The position numbers were made by a program, and so were the translations under genes. Below are positions 54,063-62,344 of a stretch of DNA of 64,000 nucleotides, one piece after another. The stretch's first letter is position 1. Each line of letters opens with the position of its first letter. This DNA comes from Bacillus litorisediminis. GTDB taxonomy: Bacteria; Bacillota; Bacilli; Bacillales; JC228. The notes under the pieces were generated by a model, which ran no database searches, was not told the origin of the DNA, and saw only the letters and a program-made list of their open reading frames with translations. The stretch is taken from positions 114,676 through 178,675 of the forward strand of contig NZ_JAKZKT010000003.1 of assembly GCF_022808645.1 (NCBI RefSeq). The letters run 5' to 3'.

Positions 54063-54114
54063 CATAAAAAAACCGCTCATTTTCCGAATGATATGGAAGA
54101 TCTCGTTATATGTA

Positions 54115-54152
54115 TGTAGAGGAATATCTACAAAACTGTAGAGAAAGTGTAG
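54115..54152. promoter_or_regulatory. Likely enhancer sites for the sigma-54 activator
   Basis: TGTAGA-GGAATA-TCTACA (54115-54132), a further TGTAGA at 54137-54142 and GTGTAG at 54147-54152 lie 50-90 bases upstream of the -24 element, the normal place for an upstream activating sequence. Confidence 0.7.
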
Positions 54153-54183
54153 TGGATTATATACACTTTTTGAACAATAAGAT

Positions 54184-56058
54184 TTACCAGTCAAGTCGAT
54201 ATTTTTTTATTTTTTGATACAAAGTCGTTCGATGTATTCCCAACAGACGGGCTGCCTTTGATTTATTCCCGCCCGTCTTTTCCAGAACCTCCATAATCGC
54301 TTCCTTTTCTTTTTTGGCATGAATAGATTTGGCTTGTTCAAGTAGGGGCCGATTATTTCCTTCGGCATGATATGCCGTTTTTTCTTCAGAATCAAAAACA
54401 GATGAATGGTAGAGTCCGATGGTTTCAGCTTGTTCAAGATTGCGATACTTGTCGTAATGATAGCTAATTTCCTTCATATATCGAGGAACATGCTGAACGT
54501 CAATGACCGGGCCTTCTGTAAGAATGACAAGTTTTTCAATGACATTCGCTAATTCCCTTACATTTCCATACCAAGCATAGTGCAAAAAGACAGACATTGC
54601 TTCTTTCGTAACCAATTTTTCTTCAATATCATATTTTTTAGAGGTACTTGTTAAAAAATGCGAGATTAAGAGCGGAATATCTTCGATTCGGTCCCGGAGC
54701 GGCGGAATAGTTAGTTCAATCACATTAATCCGGTAATAAAGGTCCTCCCTAAATTCGCCTCTCTCAACCATTGCTTTCAAATCACGGTTGGTCGCTGCGA
54801 TGATTCTCGCGTTAATTTTATATTTTTGATTTCCCCCGACGTGTTCAATTTCTTTTTCCTGCAAAACCCGCAAAAGCTTCGTCTGCATCGTAAGCGACAG
54901 TTCACCAATTTCATCTAAAAATATAGTGCCATTTTGGGCCAATTCAAATTTGCCTGGTTTTCCGCCTTTTTTTGCACCAGTAAACGCTCCTTCATCATAT
55001 CCGAACAATTCAGATTCAAATAAATGCTCCGGAATCGCTCCACAATTCACGCTTACAAATGGCCCCTTTGCATAAAAGCTTAAATGATGGATGCTGCGAG
55101 CGAGCATTTCTTTACCGGTCCCGCTTTCGCCCGTGATTAACACGGTTGCACTTGTGCCTGCAACCTTTCTGGCCAATCGTTTCACTTTTGCAATCGATTC
55201 ACTTTCACCAATTATGGAATCAATCGAAATCTTCGCCTTTTTCTTGTCTTCTAAATATTTTGGAGGCTGCTGCTTAATATTTAGTTTTTGAAACCGGTCA
55301 TATATTCGATATAAATCCCCGACTCCCTCGAAAATGAGCATGCCAATCGCTCCTACGACCTTGTCATTCTTCCAAATCGGAATCCGGTTAACGACCATCG
55401 GCTGACCCTTAATATATTGAATAACTCCCCGTTCCGGAAGACCTGTTTTCACTGTATTATGCAAATTGGTATTATCAATCACTTCTTTTACATGACGGCC
55501 AATCGCCTCTTCTTTTTTTATGCCTGTAAATCGGCTGTACGCATCATTAAATTCTCGGACAATTCCCTCTTCATCTACAACTGCAACCCCTTCATAGGCA
55601 CTATCTAAAATGATGCTTAAGATCTCTGCTGCATTTTTGCTCTTGTTCAATTCATCTACATAATGGCCAAGTGCATGCAAAATCTCCTTTTGGGATAGAA
55701 TTCCCGTTAGTCTCATCTCGTCATCCAATACAAGATAATACGTATAAGGCTGCTGGTATAAATCTGTAATGGTGTCATAAAGGCTGACACTTTGAAAATC
55801 AATATTTATCTGACATTCTGAGACTGGCCTGTCAGGCAAGCCCTGTAAAAGATCCAAAATAATAGCTTTTGAACCAAGCACCCCGATTGGCTTAAGGTCT
55901 TGATTCACTACAGAAATAAAATCCAAATCATGTTGTGTGAGAATGGCTGCTGCTTCTCCTACTCTAGTATCCAAATGGATATAGGCCGGGTTCTTCATCA
56001 TCCAGTCCGCTGCAGTTAACCCTGTTTTACATTTGCACACCTGCTCTATTTTTTTCAT
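54184..56058 (-). CDS. Sigma-54-dependent enhancer-binding protein with CBS pair and PAS
   Basis: 624 residues from the ATG at 56058 (GGAGGGG six bases upstream). Domains: two CBS repeats (about 10-130), PAS domain (about 145-250; [24 protein letters not shown]), AAA+ domain (about 285-520) with GESGTGKEM near 308 and the sigma-54-contacting GAFTGA near 356, and a Fis-type helix-turn-helix at the end ([25 protein letters not shown]). The CBS pair may sense an adenine nucleotide or the pathway metabolite. It reads toward the alcohol dehydrogenase operon and most likely activates its sigma-54 promoter. Confidence 0.93.
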   Translation of the reverse strand: MKKIEQVCKCKTGLTAADWMMKNPAYIHLDTRVGEAAAILTQHDLDFISVVNQDLKPIGVLGSKAIILDLLQGLPDRPVSECQINIDFQSVSLYDTITDLYQQPYTYYLVLDDEMRLTGILSQKEILHALGHYVDELNKSKNAAEILSIILDSAYEGVAVVDEEGIVREFNDAYSRFTGIKKEEAIGRHVKEVIDNTNLHNTVKTGLPERGVIQYIKGQPMVVNRIPIWKNDKVVGAIGMLIFEGVGDLYRIYDRFQKLNIKQQPPKYLEDKKKAKISIDSIIGESESIAKVKRLARKVAGTSATVLITGESGTGKEMLARSIHHLSFYAKGPFVSVNCGAIPEHLFESELFGYDEGAFTGAKKGGKPGKFELAQNGTIFLDEIGELSLTMQTKLLRVLQEKEIEHVGGNQKYKINARIIAATNRDLKAMVERGEFREDLYYRINVIELTIPPLRDRIEDIPLLISHFLTSTSKKYDIEEKLVTKEAMSVFLHYAWYGNVRELANVIEKLVILTEGPVIDVQHVPRYMKEISYHYDKYRNLEQAETIGLYHSSVFDSEEKTAYHAEGNNRPLLEQAKSIHAKKEKEAIMEVLEKTGGNKSKAARLLGIHRTTLYQKIKKYRLDW

Positions 56059-56163
56059 ATACATCCCCTCCTTTGCTGATTCAGTTCCCTTTATCTGTTA
56101 GATTAGTATAAAATCTATCTACTTTTCAATGTGTCTATATAGAATATTCTGATTTTTAACAGT

Positions 56164-56203
56164 AAAAAAACAGAAGTGCCTCATTCAAAGAGATCAACTT
56201 CTG
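56164..56203 (-). terminator. Terminator after the second iron alcohol dehydrogenase
   Basis: Reverse strand CAGAAGT, 19-base interior, ACTTCTG, then TTTTTTT. The rest of 56059-56402, between the activator gene and this dehydrogenase, shows no gene. Confidence 0.72.
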
Positions 56204-56402
56204 CTTTACCTGATTATTGAACATTTTAATGTTGAATACTATCAAGCTATGTTTATAGAGGCATACGAGATCTATACTCGAACTTCACCTATGGAGCCCG
56301 GGTTTCATCATGTTGGTCAAACCTGTGTCAATCAATAGTTCTTGTCCACTAATCCTTATTTTTAAATTAGATTGCTTGTTTAGCAAAAAAATGATTTTCT
56401 TA

Positions 56403-57578
56403 TTATTGGTCTTCGATGATACCGGCATAGGCAGCTTTATAAATCCGGTAAATATCCTTTTTTTCTAGTGTCATGGGGCTGCGGGCTAGCAATCGTTTTT
56501 GTTGAATTGCGTCATTTGTTAAACGTTCCAGCGCATCCTCGGGAATGTTAAATCCTCTTAACGTAGATGGTATATTAATCTCTTCTACTAGACGTTTTAA
56601 CTCCGCTACACACTTATAGGAGGCTTCTAATGGTGAAAGATTTGTGGGATGGAAGCCCATTGCGTTATAAATATCTTTCATTCGTTTCTCGCAGCTCTGC
56701 CGAATATAGCCCATTACATACGGAAACAATACAGCGTTTGATTCACCGTGGGCAATATGAAATTGACCGCCTAACGGATAGGCTAAGGCATGTACACCTG
56801 CGACTCCGGCATTAAAAAAGGCCAATCCGGCAAGGTAGCTTCCATAGCTCATATTGGTACGGGCTTGCCGATCTTCACCGTTCGACACTGCTGTACGGAT
56901 TGATCCGCTGATTAACCTGATTGCCTGCAGCGCAAAGGCATCAGATACCGGGCTTGCGTTTTTAGAAACATAAGCTTCGACGGCATGGGTCAGAGCATCT
57001 ATACCGGTTGCCGCGGTTACCCTAGGCGGCAGCGAAATGGTTAAAGCAGGGTCCACGATCGCGACATCGGCCAACAAATAGTCATGAGTGACAACATCCT
57101 TTGTCGTTTCTAGCGATAGAACTGAAATATTGGTAACCTCTGAGCCTGTTCCTGAAGTCGTAGGGATTAAAATTTTGGGAAGCCCCTTTTTTGAAATTCT
57201 TTTTGTACCCGTCAAGTTTAAGTAATCCGCGACGTTACCTTCATGGACAGCTAAAACAGCTGCTAGTTTTGATAAATCTAGCGCACTGCCGCCCCCCACA
57301 CCGATAACCATTTCATACTGGAACTCACGTGTATTGGCCACTAATTTCTCTCCAATTTCCAGAGGCGGTTCCGGAACAATATCGGTATAGATGTCAATGA
57401 TGTAACCAGCTTCCCTCAGAGGGACAACAACTTTATCCGTTAAACCGATCTCCTTCAAAAAAGGGTCCGTAACCAAAAGAATCTTTTTCACCCCAAACTG
57501 ACTTACTTGTTCTACCAGATGGGACAGTGAATTCCAGCCGGTAAAACTGACTGGTACAAACGTTATTTTTTCAGACAT
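56403..57578 (-). CDS. Iron-containing alcohol dehydrogenase (second)
   Basis: 391 residues, same family as the gene at 52818 but clearly diverged. VIGVGGGSALDLSKLAAVL near residue 90, TTSGTGSEVTNISVL near 138, GIDALTHAVEAYVS near 193 and HALAYPLGGQFHIAHGESNAVLFP near 260 provide cofactor and metal sites. GGAGGAG precedes the ATG. It has its own terminator and no sigma-54 promoter upstream, so it is regulated separately from the first copy. The substrate may be a related alcohol or hydroxy acid. Confidence 0.9.
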   Translation of the reverse strand: MSEKITFVPVSFTGWNSLSHLVEQVSQFGVKKILLVTDPFLKEIGLTDKVVVPLREAGYIIDIYTDIVPEPPLEIGEKLVANTREFQYEMVIGVGGGSALDLSKLAAVLAVHEGNVADYLNLTGTKRISKKGLPKILIPTTSGTGSEVTNISVLSLETTKDVVTHDYLLADVAIVDPALTISLPPRVTAATGIDALTHAVEAYVSKNASPVSDAFALQAIRLISGSIRTAVSNGEDRQARTNMSYGSYLAGLAFFNAGVAGVHALAYPLGGQFHIAHGESNAVLFPYVMGYIRQSCEKRMKDIYNAMGFHPTNLSPLEASYKCVAELKRLVEEINIPSTLRGFNIPEDALERLTNDAIQQKRLLARSPMTLEKKDIYRIYKAAYAGIIEDQ

Positions 57579-57716
57579 TTGATCACTCCTCCTATTGATT
57601 GATACAATATCACTTTATTCATTTCTAAGGCGGCCACTGCTACTATTTAAAAATAATAACAGTGATTGCAATTTATTCTGAAATTCAATCAAAACCAATG
57701 GGATCTAAAATCACAT

Positions 57717-57768
57717 AAAAACAATAGCGGTACAAACGAAAATAAAGTTTGAGCTGCTATTGTTTTTA
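57717..57768 (-). terminator. Terminator after the DinB gene
   Basis: AAAACAATAGC pairs with GCTATTGTTTT across a 27-base interior, with T tracts on both strands, so it may work in both directions. It lies about 35 bases after the DinB stop. Confidence 0.7.
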
Positions 57769-57801
57769 TGGCTTTAGGATTAAATCAACGACAGTAATTG
57801 G

Positions 57802-58278
57802 TTATACAAACAATCCCCTGCGAATCAAATTTGCAGTTACTGGCTGCTTTCCAATTTCCCGCGACCATATAGACAATTGTCCGATGTGGTGAATCTCGTG
57901 GGCGATAACATGTCGCATGATCTCCCCGTATTGGAAGGTCTCCCATTTACCTGCTGAGTTTTTGTCAGACAAAATACGAGTTTCCATGCCCCTGTTCCAA
58001 GCATAAATGAAAGGAGCTATTTCCTCATGGCAACGTGCTGAATAATTTCTTAATTTTTGCACTCCGGCATAGTCCTCGAACGGAGGCTCTTCAGGCATCG
58101 GCTTTCCTTGCAATGCGCTAATCCAGGCGTATTCACACTCTATAATATGAAACATCGTATAGAGAATGCTTCCCGGACCGCCTACACGTTTCTTCAGCAG
58201 CTCTTCCTCTTGCACTTCGTCGCACCAGTCTAACCAATCCTTGCGTACTTGCCAGTTGTACTCGAATAATTTCAGCAT
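57802..58278 (-). CDS. DinB-family four-helix protein
   Basis: 158 residues from the ATG at 58278, which has GGAAGGTGG five bases upstream; a start 13 codons earlier lacks an RBS. The DinB/YfiT fold shows the metal His pattern: SILYTMFHIIECEYAWI near residue 38 and HVIAHEIHHIGQLSIW near 122-137. Family members are nickel- or zinc-bound proteins including bacillithiol S-transferases, so detoxification is possible. It has its own terminator. Confidence 0.86.
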   Translation of the reverse strand: MLKLFEYNWQVRKDWLDWCDEVQEEELLKKRVGGPGSILYTMFHIIECEYAWISALQGKPMPEEPPFEDYAGVQKLRNYSARCHEEIAPFIYAWNRGMETRILSDKNSAGKWETFQYGEIMRHVIAHEIHHIGQLSIWSREIGKQPVTANLIRRGLFV

Positions 58279-58365
58279 GCCATCCACCTTCCTTATTCCC
58301 TCAATATTTATCTTCAAAGAATTCGGGAGAACATTGAAATATCCTGCTCCATATGATCAGGCATT

Positions 58366-58398
58366 AAAAAAAAATAGCGTTAATCTTTGGATTAACGC
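58366..58398 (-). terminator. Terminator after the sigma partner gene
   Basis: Reverse strand GCGTTAAT, CCAAAG, ATTAACGC, then TATTTTTTTTT. It lies 65 bases after the stop at 58464. Confidence 0.85.
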
Positions 58399-58463
58399 CA
58401 CCACCGAATATTAAAGAGGCCTTACGTTCAGTTTATTATCTTCTCATGGATTAATTTAAAATC

Positions 58464-59093
58464 TTATTGAATTTTTTCGTCACTAATGAGTTCATCAAAT
58501 TTCCATTCTCCATTTTCTTTTACTAGTTTATAGGTCATGATTCTGGTTGATTCGGGTTCAGTGCCCCACGCAGGGTAATGAACAGTTGCAGCTACGATCG
58601 TACCCTTTTCTGTTCCTCCGCTTTGTTCTTCAATTTTGATAACTTCTACAGGTCTCCAAGTCCTTTCCCAAGATTTTATAAGTCGCTCTCTAACAGAAGG
58701 GTAATTGTAAACGTAGTTTGCTTCGAAATGCTCCTTAAGTCGTTTACTCATCATATCATAATAGGCATCAAAATCCTTGTTGTTATAAGCTTCATAATGC
58801 TTTTCAACCATTTCTTCAGCAGTCATATGATCTTCAAAAAGACCGGTTCCTTCTTCTAAAACATTACCTAGAAAAGGGACTGATAATATGATTAATACAA
58901 GGAAGGCTGATGCTAATGCAATGTAAGATTTCCATTTATCAGGTGATTTCTTTGTATTTAGTAATCTTCCATCAATTTTAGTATTGATTTGATGCAAAAT
59001 ATCATACTGTTCTTCTTCAGTCATGTTAATCTGATTTTTCATAGATTTGAAATCCTGATCATACACATTTATTTCCGGATTAAATGGTTTCAT
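58464..59093 (-). CDS. Single-pass membrane protein, likely anti-sigma factor
   Basis: 209 residues. A cytoplasmic N-terminus of about 55 residues is followed by one membrane segment (WKSYIALASAFLVLIILSVPFLG) and an outside domain of about 125 residues whose AEEMVEKHYEAYNNKDFDAYYDMMS start looks like an NTF2/SnoaL-type fold. It overlaps the ECF sigma gene by 14 bases, which is the normal arrangement of a sigma factor and its membrane anti-sigma. No zinc HxxxCxxC motif is present, so it is not a ZAS-type anti-sigma. Confidence 0.75.
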   Translation of the reverse strand: MKPFNPEINVYDQDFKSMKNQINMTEEEQYDILHQINTKIDGRLLNTKKSPDKWKSYIALASAFLVLIILSVPFLGNVLEEGTGLFEDHMTAEEMVEKHYEAYNNKDFDAYYDMMSKRLKEHFEANYVYNYPSVRERLIKSWERTWRPVEVIKIEEQSGGTEKGTIVAATVHYPAWGTEPESTRIMTYKLVKENGEWKFDELISDEKIQ

Positions 59094-59604
59094 TATGATA
59101 TCCCTCCTTTTCTAGTTCCTTTTTTAACGCTTTCATCCCTCTGAACAAATTTACTTTGACTTTATTTTCACTCCAGCCTAATATTTCTCCGGTCTCACTG
59201 ATGGACATTTCTTTAATTTTCCTTAAAATAATGACATCTCTATATGGGCGTTTAATCCTATTCAATGAAATAAATAATTGCCTTTCAAATTCATTAAACA
59301 TCATAATGTCTTCAGGTGATTTCTCAATGGTTTTAAAGGATGGAAACCAATCGGAAATATAAGAACTAGGTTTTTTCTTTCTTATAAAATCAATAGTTAA
59401 GTTTCGGGCAATTTTAAAAAGCCAGCTTTTTACATTTTCTCCGTTAAAGGCTTCATAATGGCTGTATGCACGGAGGAAAGTATCCTGTAAAATATCATTT
59501 GTCTGGTCCCGATCACCAATCATAAAAAAGACATATCTAAAAATGTCATTACTGTACTCGTGATACCAGCTATTTATTTGTTGCTTAATAAAGTTTTGGT
59601 CCAA
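59080..59604 (-). CDS. ECF-type RNA polymerase sigma factor
   Basis: 174 residues from a TTG at 59604 with GGGAGGA before it; the frame is open 23 codons upstream, without support. Region 2 includes YSNDIFRYVFFMIGDRDQTNDILQDTFLRAYSHYEAF and AWLFKIARNLTIDFIRKKK-like residues near 80-95; region 4 is RDVIILRKIKEMSISETGEILGWSENKVKVNLFRGMKALKKEL. It is partnered by the membrane protein that overlaps its end. A promoter of ECF type lies at 59640-59667. Confidence 0.92.
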   Translation of the reverse strand: MDQNFIKQQINSWYHEYSNDIFRYVFFMIGDRDQTNDILQDTFLRAYSHYEAFNGENVKSWLFKIARNLTIDFIRKKKPSSYISDWFPSFKTIEKSPEDIMMFNEFERQLFISLNRIKRPYRDVIILRKIKEMSISETGEILGWSENKVKVNLFRGMKALKKELEKEGYHNETI

Positions 59605-59639
59605 AAACCCATCCTCCCTCTCATTTCTTTTACACTGTA

Positions 59640-59667
59640 AAAACGGATAAAGCCTAAAAAGGTTACA
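59640..59667 (-). promoter_or_regulatory. Possible autoregulated ECF promoter
   Basis: Reverse strand TGTAAC (59662-59667), 16-base spacer, CGTTTT (59640-59645). The AAC of the -35 and CGT of the -10 fit the general ECF pattern and lie about 40 bases before the sigma start. Confidence 0.55.
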
Positions 59668-59720
59668 CATCATTTTTTTCGAAAAACTATCATTATTGTA
59701 AACTTTAGCTTTTTACGGTA

Positions 59721-59843
59721 AAGAAAACTTGGCAATCGCCAAGCCTTTATGGCGCAGGCGATTGCATAGTTCAACTTATACTTTATTCTTAAAAATTTTA
59801 TAACTGCTTCGAATTTCTTCTTTGCTAAAATGTCATACTTTCA
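59721..59843. repeat. Dispersed 123-bp repeat, copy B
   Basis: Same length and block order as 34470-34592: AAGAAAACTTGGC, GCAGGCGATT, CTTATACTTTATTC, AAAAATTTTA and TTTGCTAAAAT. Here the foldback CTTGGCAATCGCCAAG is perfect. It lies between the ECF sigma promoter and the terminator of the carboxypeptidase gene and is non-coding. Confidence 0.8.
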
Positions 59844-59850
59844 TAAAGTA

Positions 59851-59901
59851 TAAAAAAATGTACCGCCCAATGTTAGTTAGCGTCTAACATTGGGCGGTAC
59901 A
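59851..59901 (-). terminator. Terminator after the S66 peptidase gene
   Basis: An 18-bp perfect stem (TGTACCGCCCAATGTTAG and complement) with a seven-base loop, followed on the reverse strand by TTTTTTTATA. It is about 50 bases after the stop at 59952. Confidence 0.9.
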
Positions 59902-59951
59902 TTACATCTTCGAATAACACTACCCGTTCAACATATAAAACTATCTGATTA

Positions 59952-60965
59952 CTAAATAAAGCGCTGCAGCACAACCCCTTTACCGTCTTCTGCTTGCACT
60001 TCAGCAAATGCACCATTTATGAATGTGATTTGCGGAGGGACATGACCGCAATCAATATCATAAATAATAGGGATTTGAAGCTCATCGGAAAGCTCTTTAT
60101 AAATGTCTTCAGCGGTATAGTCTTCGACAGGATGATTGGCTGGACTTCTGCCAAACAGAATGCCAGAGCATTGATCAAACCAGCCTGCTAACTTCATTTG
60201 AACCAATGATCTTCGTAAATCCGTGGCAGTTAACTCACAATTTTCTAAATACCATAACACAGATTCACCATTGAGAAATTGTTTTCTAAAGCCATCAACA
60301 TCACCGAATGGTGTACCGATCAAATGTCTTATTACGTCTATACAACCGCCAAGTAAACGTCCCTTTAAATTCTCACTCTTGTTTGAAGCCGTTTTCCAAT
60401 AAGTTTCTTCAGTTAAATGAAAAAGACAAGGTGAAGGGTTATTGTGATCCCATTCTCTTTGATATGTTGAAGAAGAATGTTGAAGGATGGATTCCCCGGC
60501 TTTAGTTGATAATACTGATTGCCACATGGCAGTTGTATCATCCCAATATTCTCCTCTTAAATCTACTAAATTAGCTCCATGAGCAGTGGCGATCCCTGTC
60601 TTTAAAGTAATAGCCAATAACAATACACTTGTATCGGAATAACCTAATATCCACTTTTCATGTATATCGTTAAAATCAATATATTCTAGCATCTCAATCA
60701 ATAATTCCCCGCCCCATGGAGGAATGATGGTACCAATATTATTATGTTTCATCATTTCATTGAACTCTGCTGCACGCTTTTGAGCCGGTGCTGATTTTGC
60801 TTTCTCCTGAGTCCAAACAGTCTCGCCGCAAATAACTTTAAATCCTTTCATCTCCATACGACTGCATGCAAGTTTAAACATATCATGTAATTCAGCTGGT
60901 ACTCCAGATGAAGGTGCTGTTACTCCTATAGTTGCTCCTTTTTCTAAATATGGATATTTGATCAC
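59952..60965 (-). CDS. S66 peptidase (LD-carboxypeptidase/MccF-like)
   Basis: 337 residues from a GTG at 60965 with GGGGGGAGA before it; a longer frame lacks an RBS. The family's GYSDTSVLL (catalytic Ser near residue 108), the ENCELTATDLRRSL Glu (near 230) and the IDCGHVPPQITFINGAFAEV His (near 300) are present. Members cut L,D-bonds in muropeptides or hydrolyse the peptide-nucleotide antibiotic microcin C. Length and motifs fit MccF-like self-immunity proteins, which are widespread in Bacillus. It follows the Nudix-NTPase gene by 65 bases on the same strand. Confidence 0.87.
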   Translation of the reverse strand: MIKYPYLEKGATIGVTAPSSGVPAELHDMFKLACSRMEMKGFKVICGETVWTQEKAKSAPAQKRAAEFNEMMKHNNIGTIIPPWGGELLIEMLEYIDFNDIHEKWILGYSDTSVLLLAITLKTGIATAHGANLVDLRGEYWDDTTAMWQSVLSTKAGESILQHSSSTYQREWDHNNPSPCLFHLTEETYWKTASNKSENLKGRLLGGCIDVIRHLIGTPFGDVDGFRKQFLNGESVLWYLENCELTATDLRRSLVQMKLAGWFDQCSGILFGRSPANHPVEDYTAEDIYKELSDELQIPIIYDIDCGHVPPQITFINGAFAEVQAEDGKGVVLQRFI

Positions 60966-61030
60966 AGCTGATCTCCCCCCAAATAGACACTTTACATGAT
61001 AGTAACAAGCCAAAATTAGTTAAACAAGAA

Positions 61031-62092
61031 CTATTTCAAATGTTTTACGATGTCAGCGTCTTCATCTAATTTTAACAATGTACTTGAATCTAAAACTTTC
61101 AAGATATCCTTTACCAAAAATTTTGATATTATATCACGATTGAATTCATTTATACTTATTAACTCTACCTCTTTCAAATATTTAATTTTGTCTATTTCGG
61201 GATGACTGTCTAAAGGAATTGTCCCAAGAACAATGTTTTGATCCAAAACAATCTCTCGAACTATTTTTTGAAAAGAACTGGATAGCATCTGCATAAAGCC
61301 AATTTCATCCATTACTATTATTTTCTTGGAACGTAAAGCTTCTTGTAATATTTTTATAGCAAATACTTCGAACTTTTCTATATCAATACCATACCTTCCA
61401 ATTCGAGTTTTGCTTCGACTTTCTACGTTCGCAATTTCCACACTTTCTCCGTTAATGGAAACACATCTGAAACCAACTCGATCATTTGAATTTGTTATTT
61501 CCTCGGTATAGAATCCACCACAAATATCTGGTCCAATTTCATTAATCAGTTTTTTTATGATCGTTGTCTTGCCCATTCTAGGCTTCCCCGTAAGTAAAAA
61601 AGATCTCTTAGAATTCTTATGTACTCCGTCTAACCTTGCCAACAGCTTGTAATGGGGAGAGTTCAGATGCCATGTCTCATATGGAACAGAATTTACTGTA
61701 TTTAGTGCATCAAGTATACGTGACTTTAAATGAGGGCGTTTAATATATTCATCAATATTCGTTTCATCCATCTTTATATATTTAGCTTCTAAAATCTCTT
61801 CAGGCTGAATTTTTAATTCTCCACTGACATATTCCGCACTAAAAACCACGGACAAAACATGGAACCTCTCATTGTAGTAAACTCCGGATACCCCTAGCGG
61901 ACGTATGACAATTCCTGTTTCTTCGAGAAGCTCCCGACATACCGCTGCATCCAGCGGCTCACCTGCCTCTACAAATCCGCCGGGGATTTCCCAAGTGTCC
62001 GGACGTAAATGTGTGCGAACCATTAGAACATCACCATTCTTGTTCTTAACAAGTGCTGAAACAGCAACCAAATGTTTTGACTGTTCATTCAT
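61031..62092 (-). CDS. Nudix hydrolase fused to a THEP1-like NTPase
   Basis: 353 residues. The N-terminal half has a complete Nudix box (G39 to I61: GFVEAGE, seven residues, RELLEETGI). The C-terminal part has GKPRMGKTT at 169-177, GGFYTEEI near 192, and IIVMDEIGFMQML with Asp-Glu at 262-263, the marks of the THEP1/DUF265 nucleoside triphosphatase family. Both parts hydrolyse nucleotide bonds, so nucleotide clearing or RNA/nucleotide repair is possible. The two domains usually occur apart. The gene precedes the S66 peptidase. Confidence 0.88.
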   Translation of the reverse strand: MNEQSKHLVAVSALVKNKNGDVLMVRTHLRPDTWEIPGGFVEAGEPLDAAVCRELLEETGIVIRPLGVSGVYYNERFHVLSVVFSAEYVSGELKIQPEEILEAKYIKMDETNIDEYIKRPHLKSRILDALNTVNSVPYETWHLNSPHYKLLARLDGVHKNSKRSFLLTGKPRMGKTTIIKKLINEIGPDICGGFYTEEITNSNDRVGFRCVSINGESVEIANVESRSKTRIGRYGIDIEKFEVFAIKILQEALRSKKIIVMDEIGFMQMLSSSFQKIVREIVLDQNIVLGTIPLDSHPEIDKIKYLKEVELISINEFNRDIISKFLVKDILKVLDSSTLLKLDEDADIVKHLK

Positions 62093-62298
62093 CTATTAGC
62101 ACCACCACTTATGGTTTCTTCCATTAAGTTATCGTTCACCTAAAAAATTTAATAAGTCAATTTTAACATAATATTCCAACAGCAAGCCCATTTTTCTGAA
62201 AAAATCGAAAAAGGAAGAGGGATTGCCACTTTTGAAAACCATTCTTCTTTTACATGAATATCCGGTATTTAAAGTAGAACATCCCTCACGATAAAAGA

Positions 62299-62333
62299 AA
62301 AAGGAACGCAATCCTATTGGATCCGTTCCTTTT
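62299..62333 (-). terminator. Terminator after the MFS pump gene
   Basis: Reverse strand AAAGGAACGGATCC, short loop, GGATTGCGTTCCTTT (with one bulge), then TTCTTTTAT. It lies about 12 bases after the stop at 62345. The span 62093-62298 has no gene. Confidence 0.8.
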
Positions 62334-62344
62334 GTCTCGTTATG

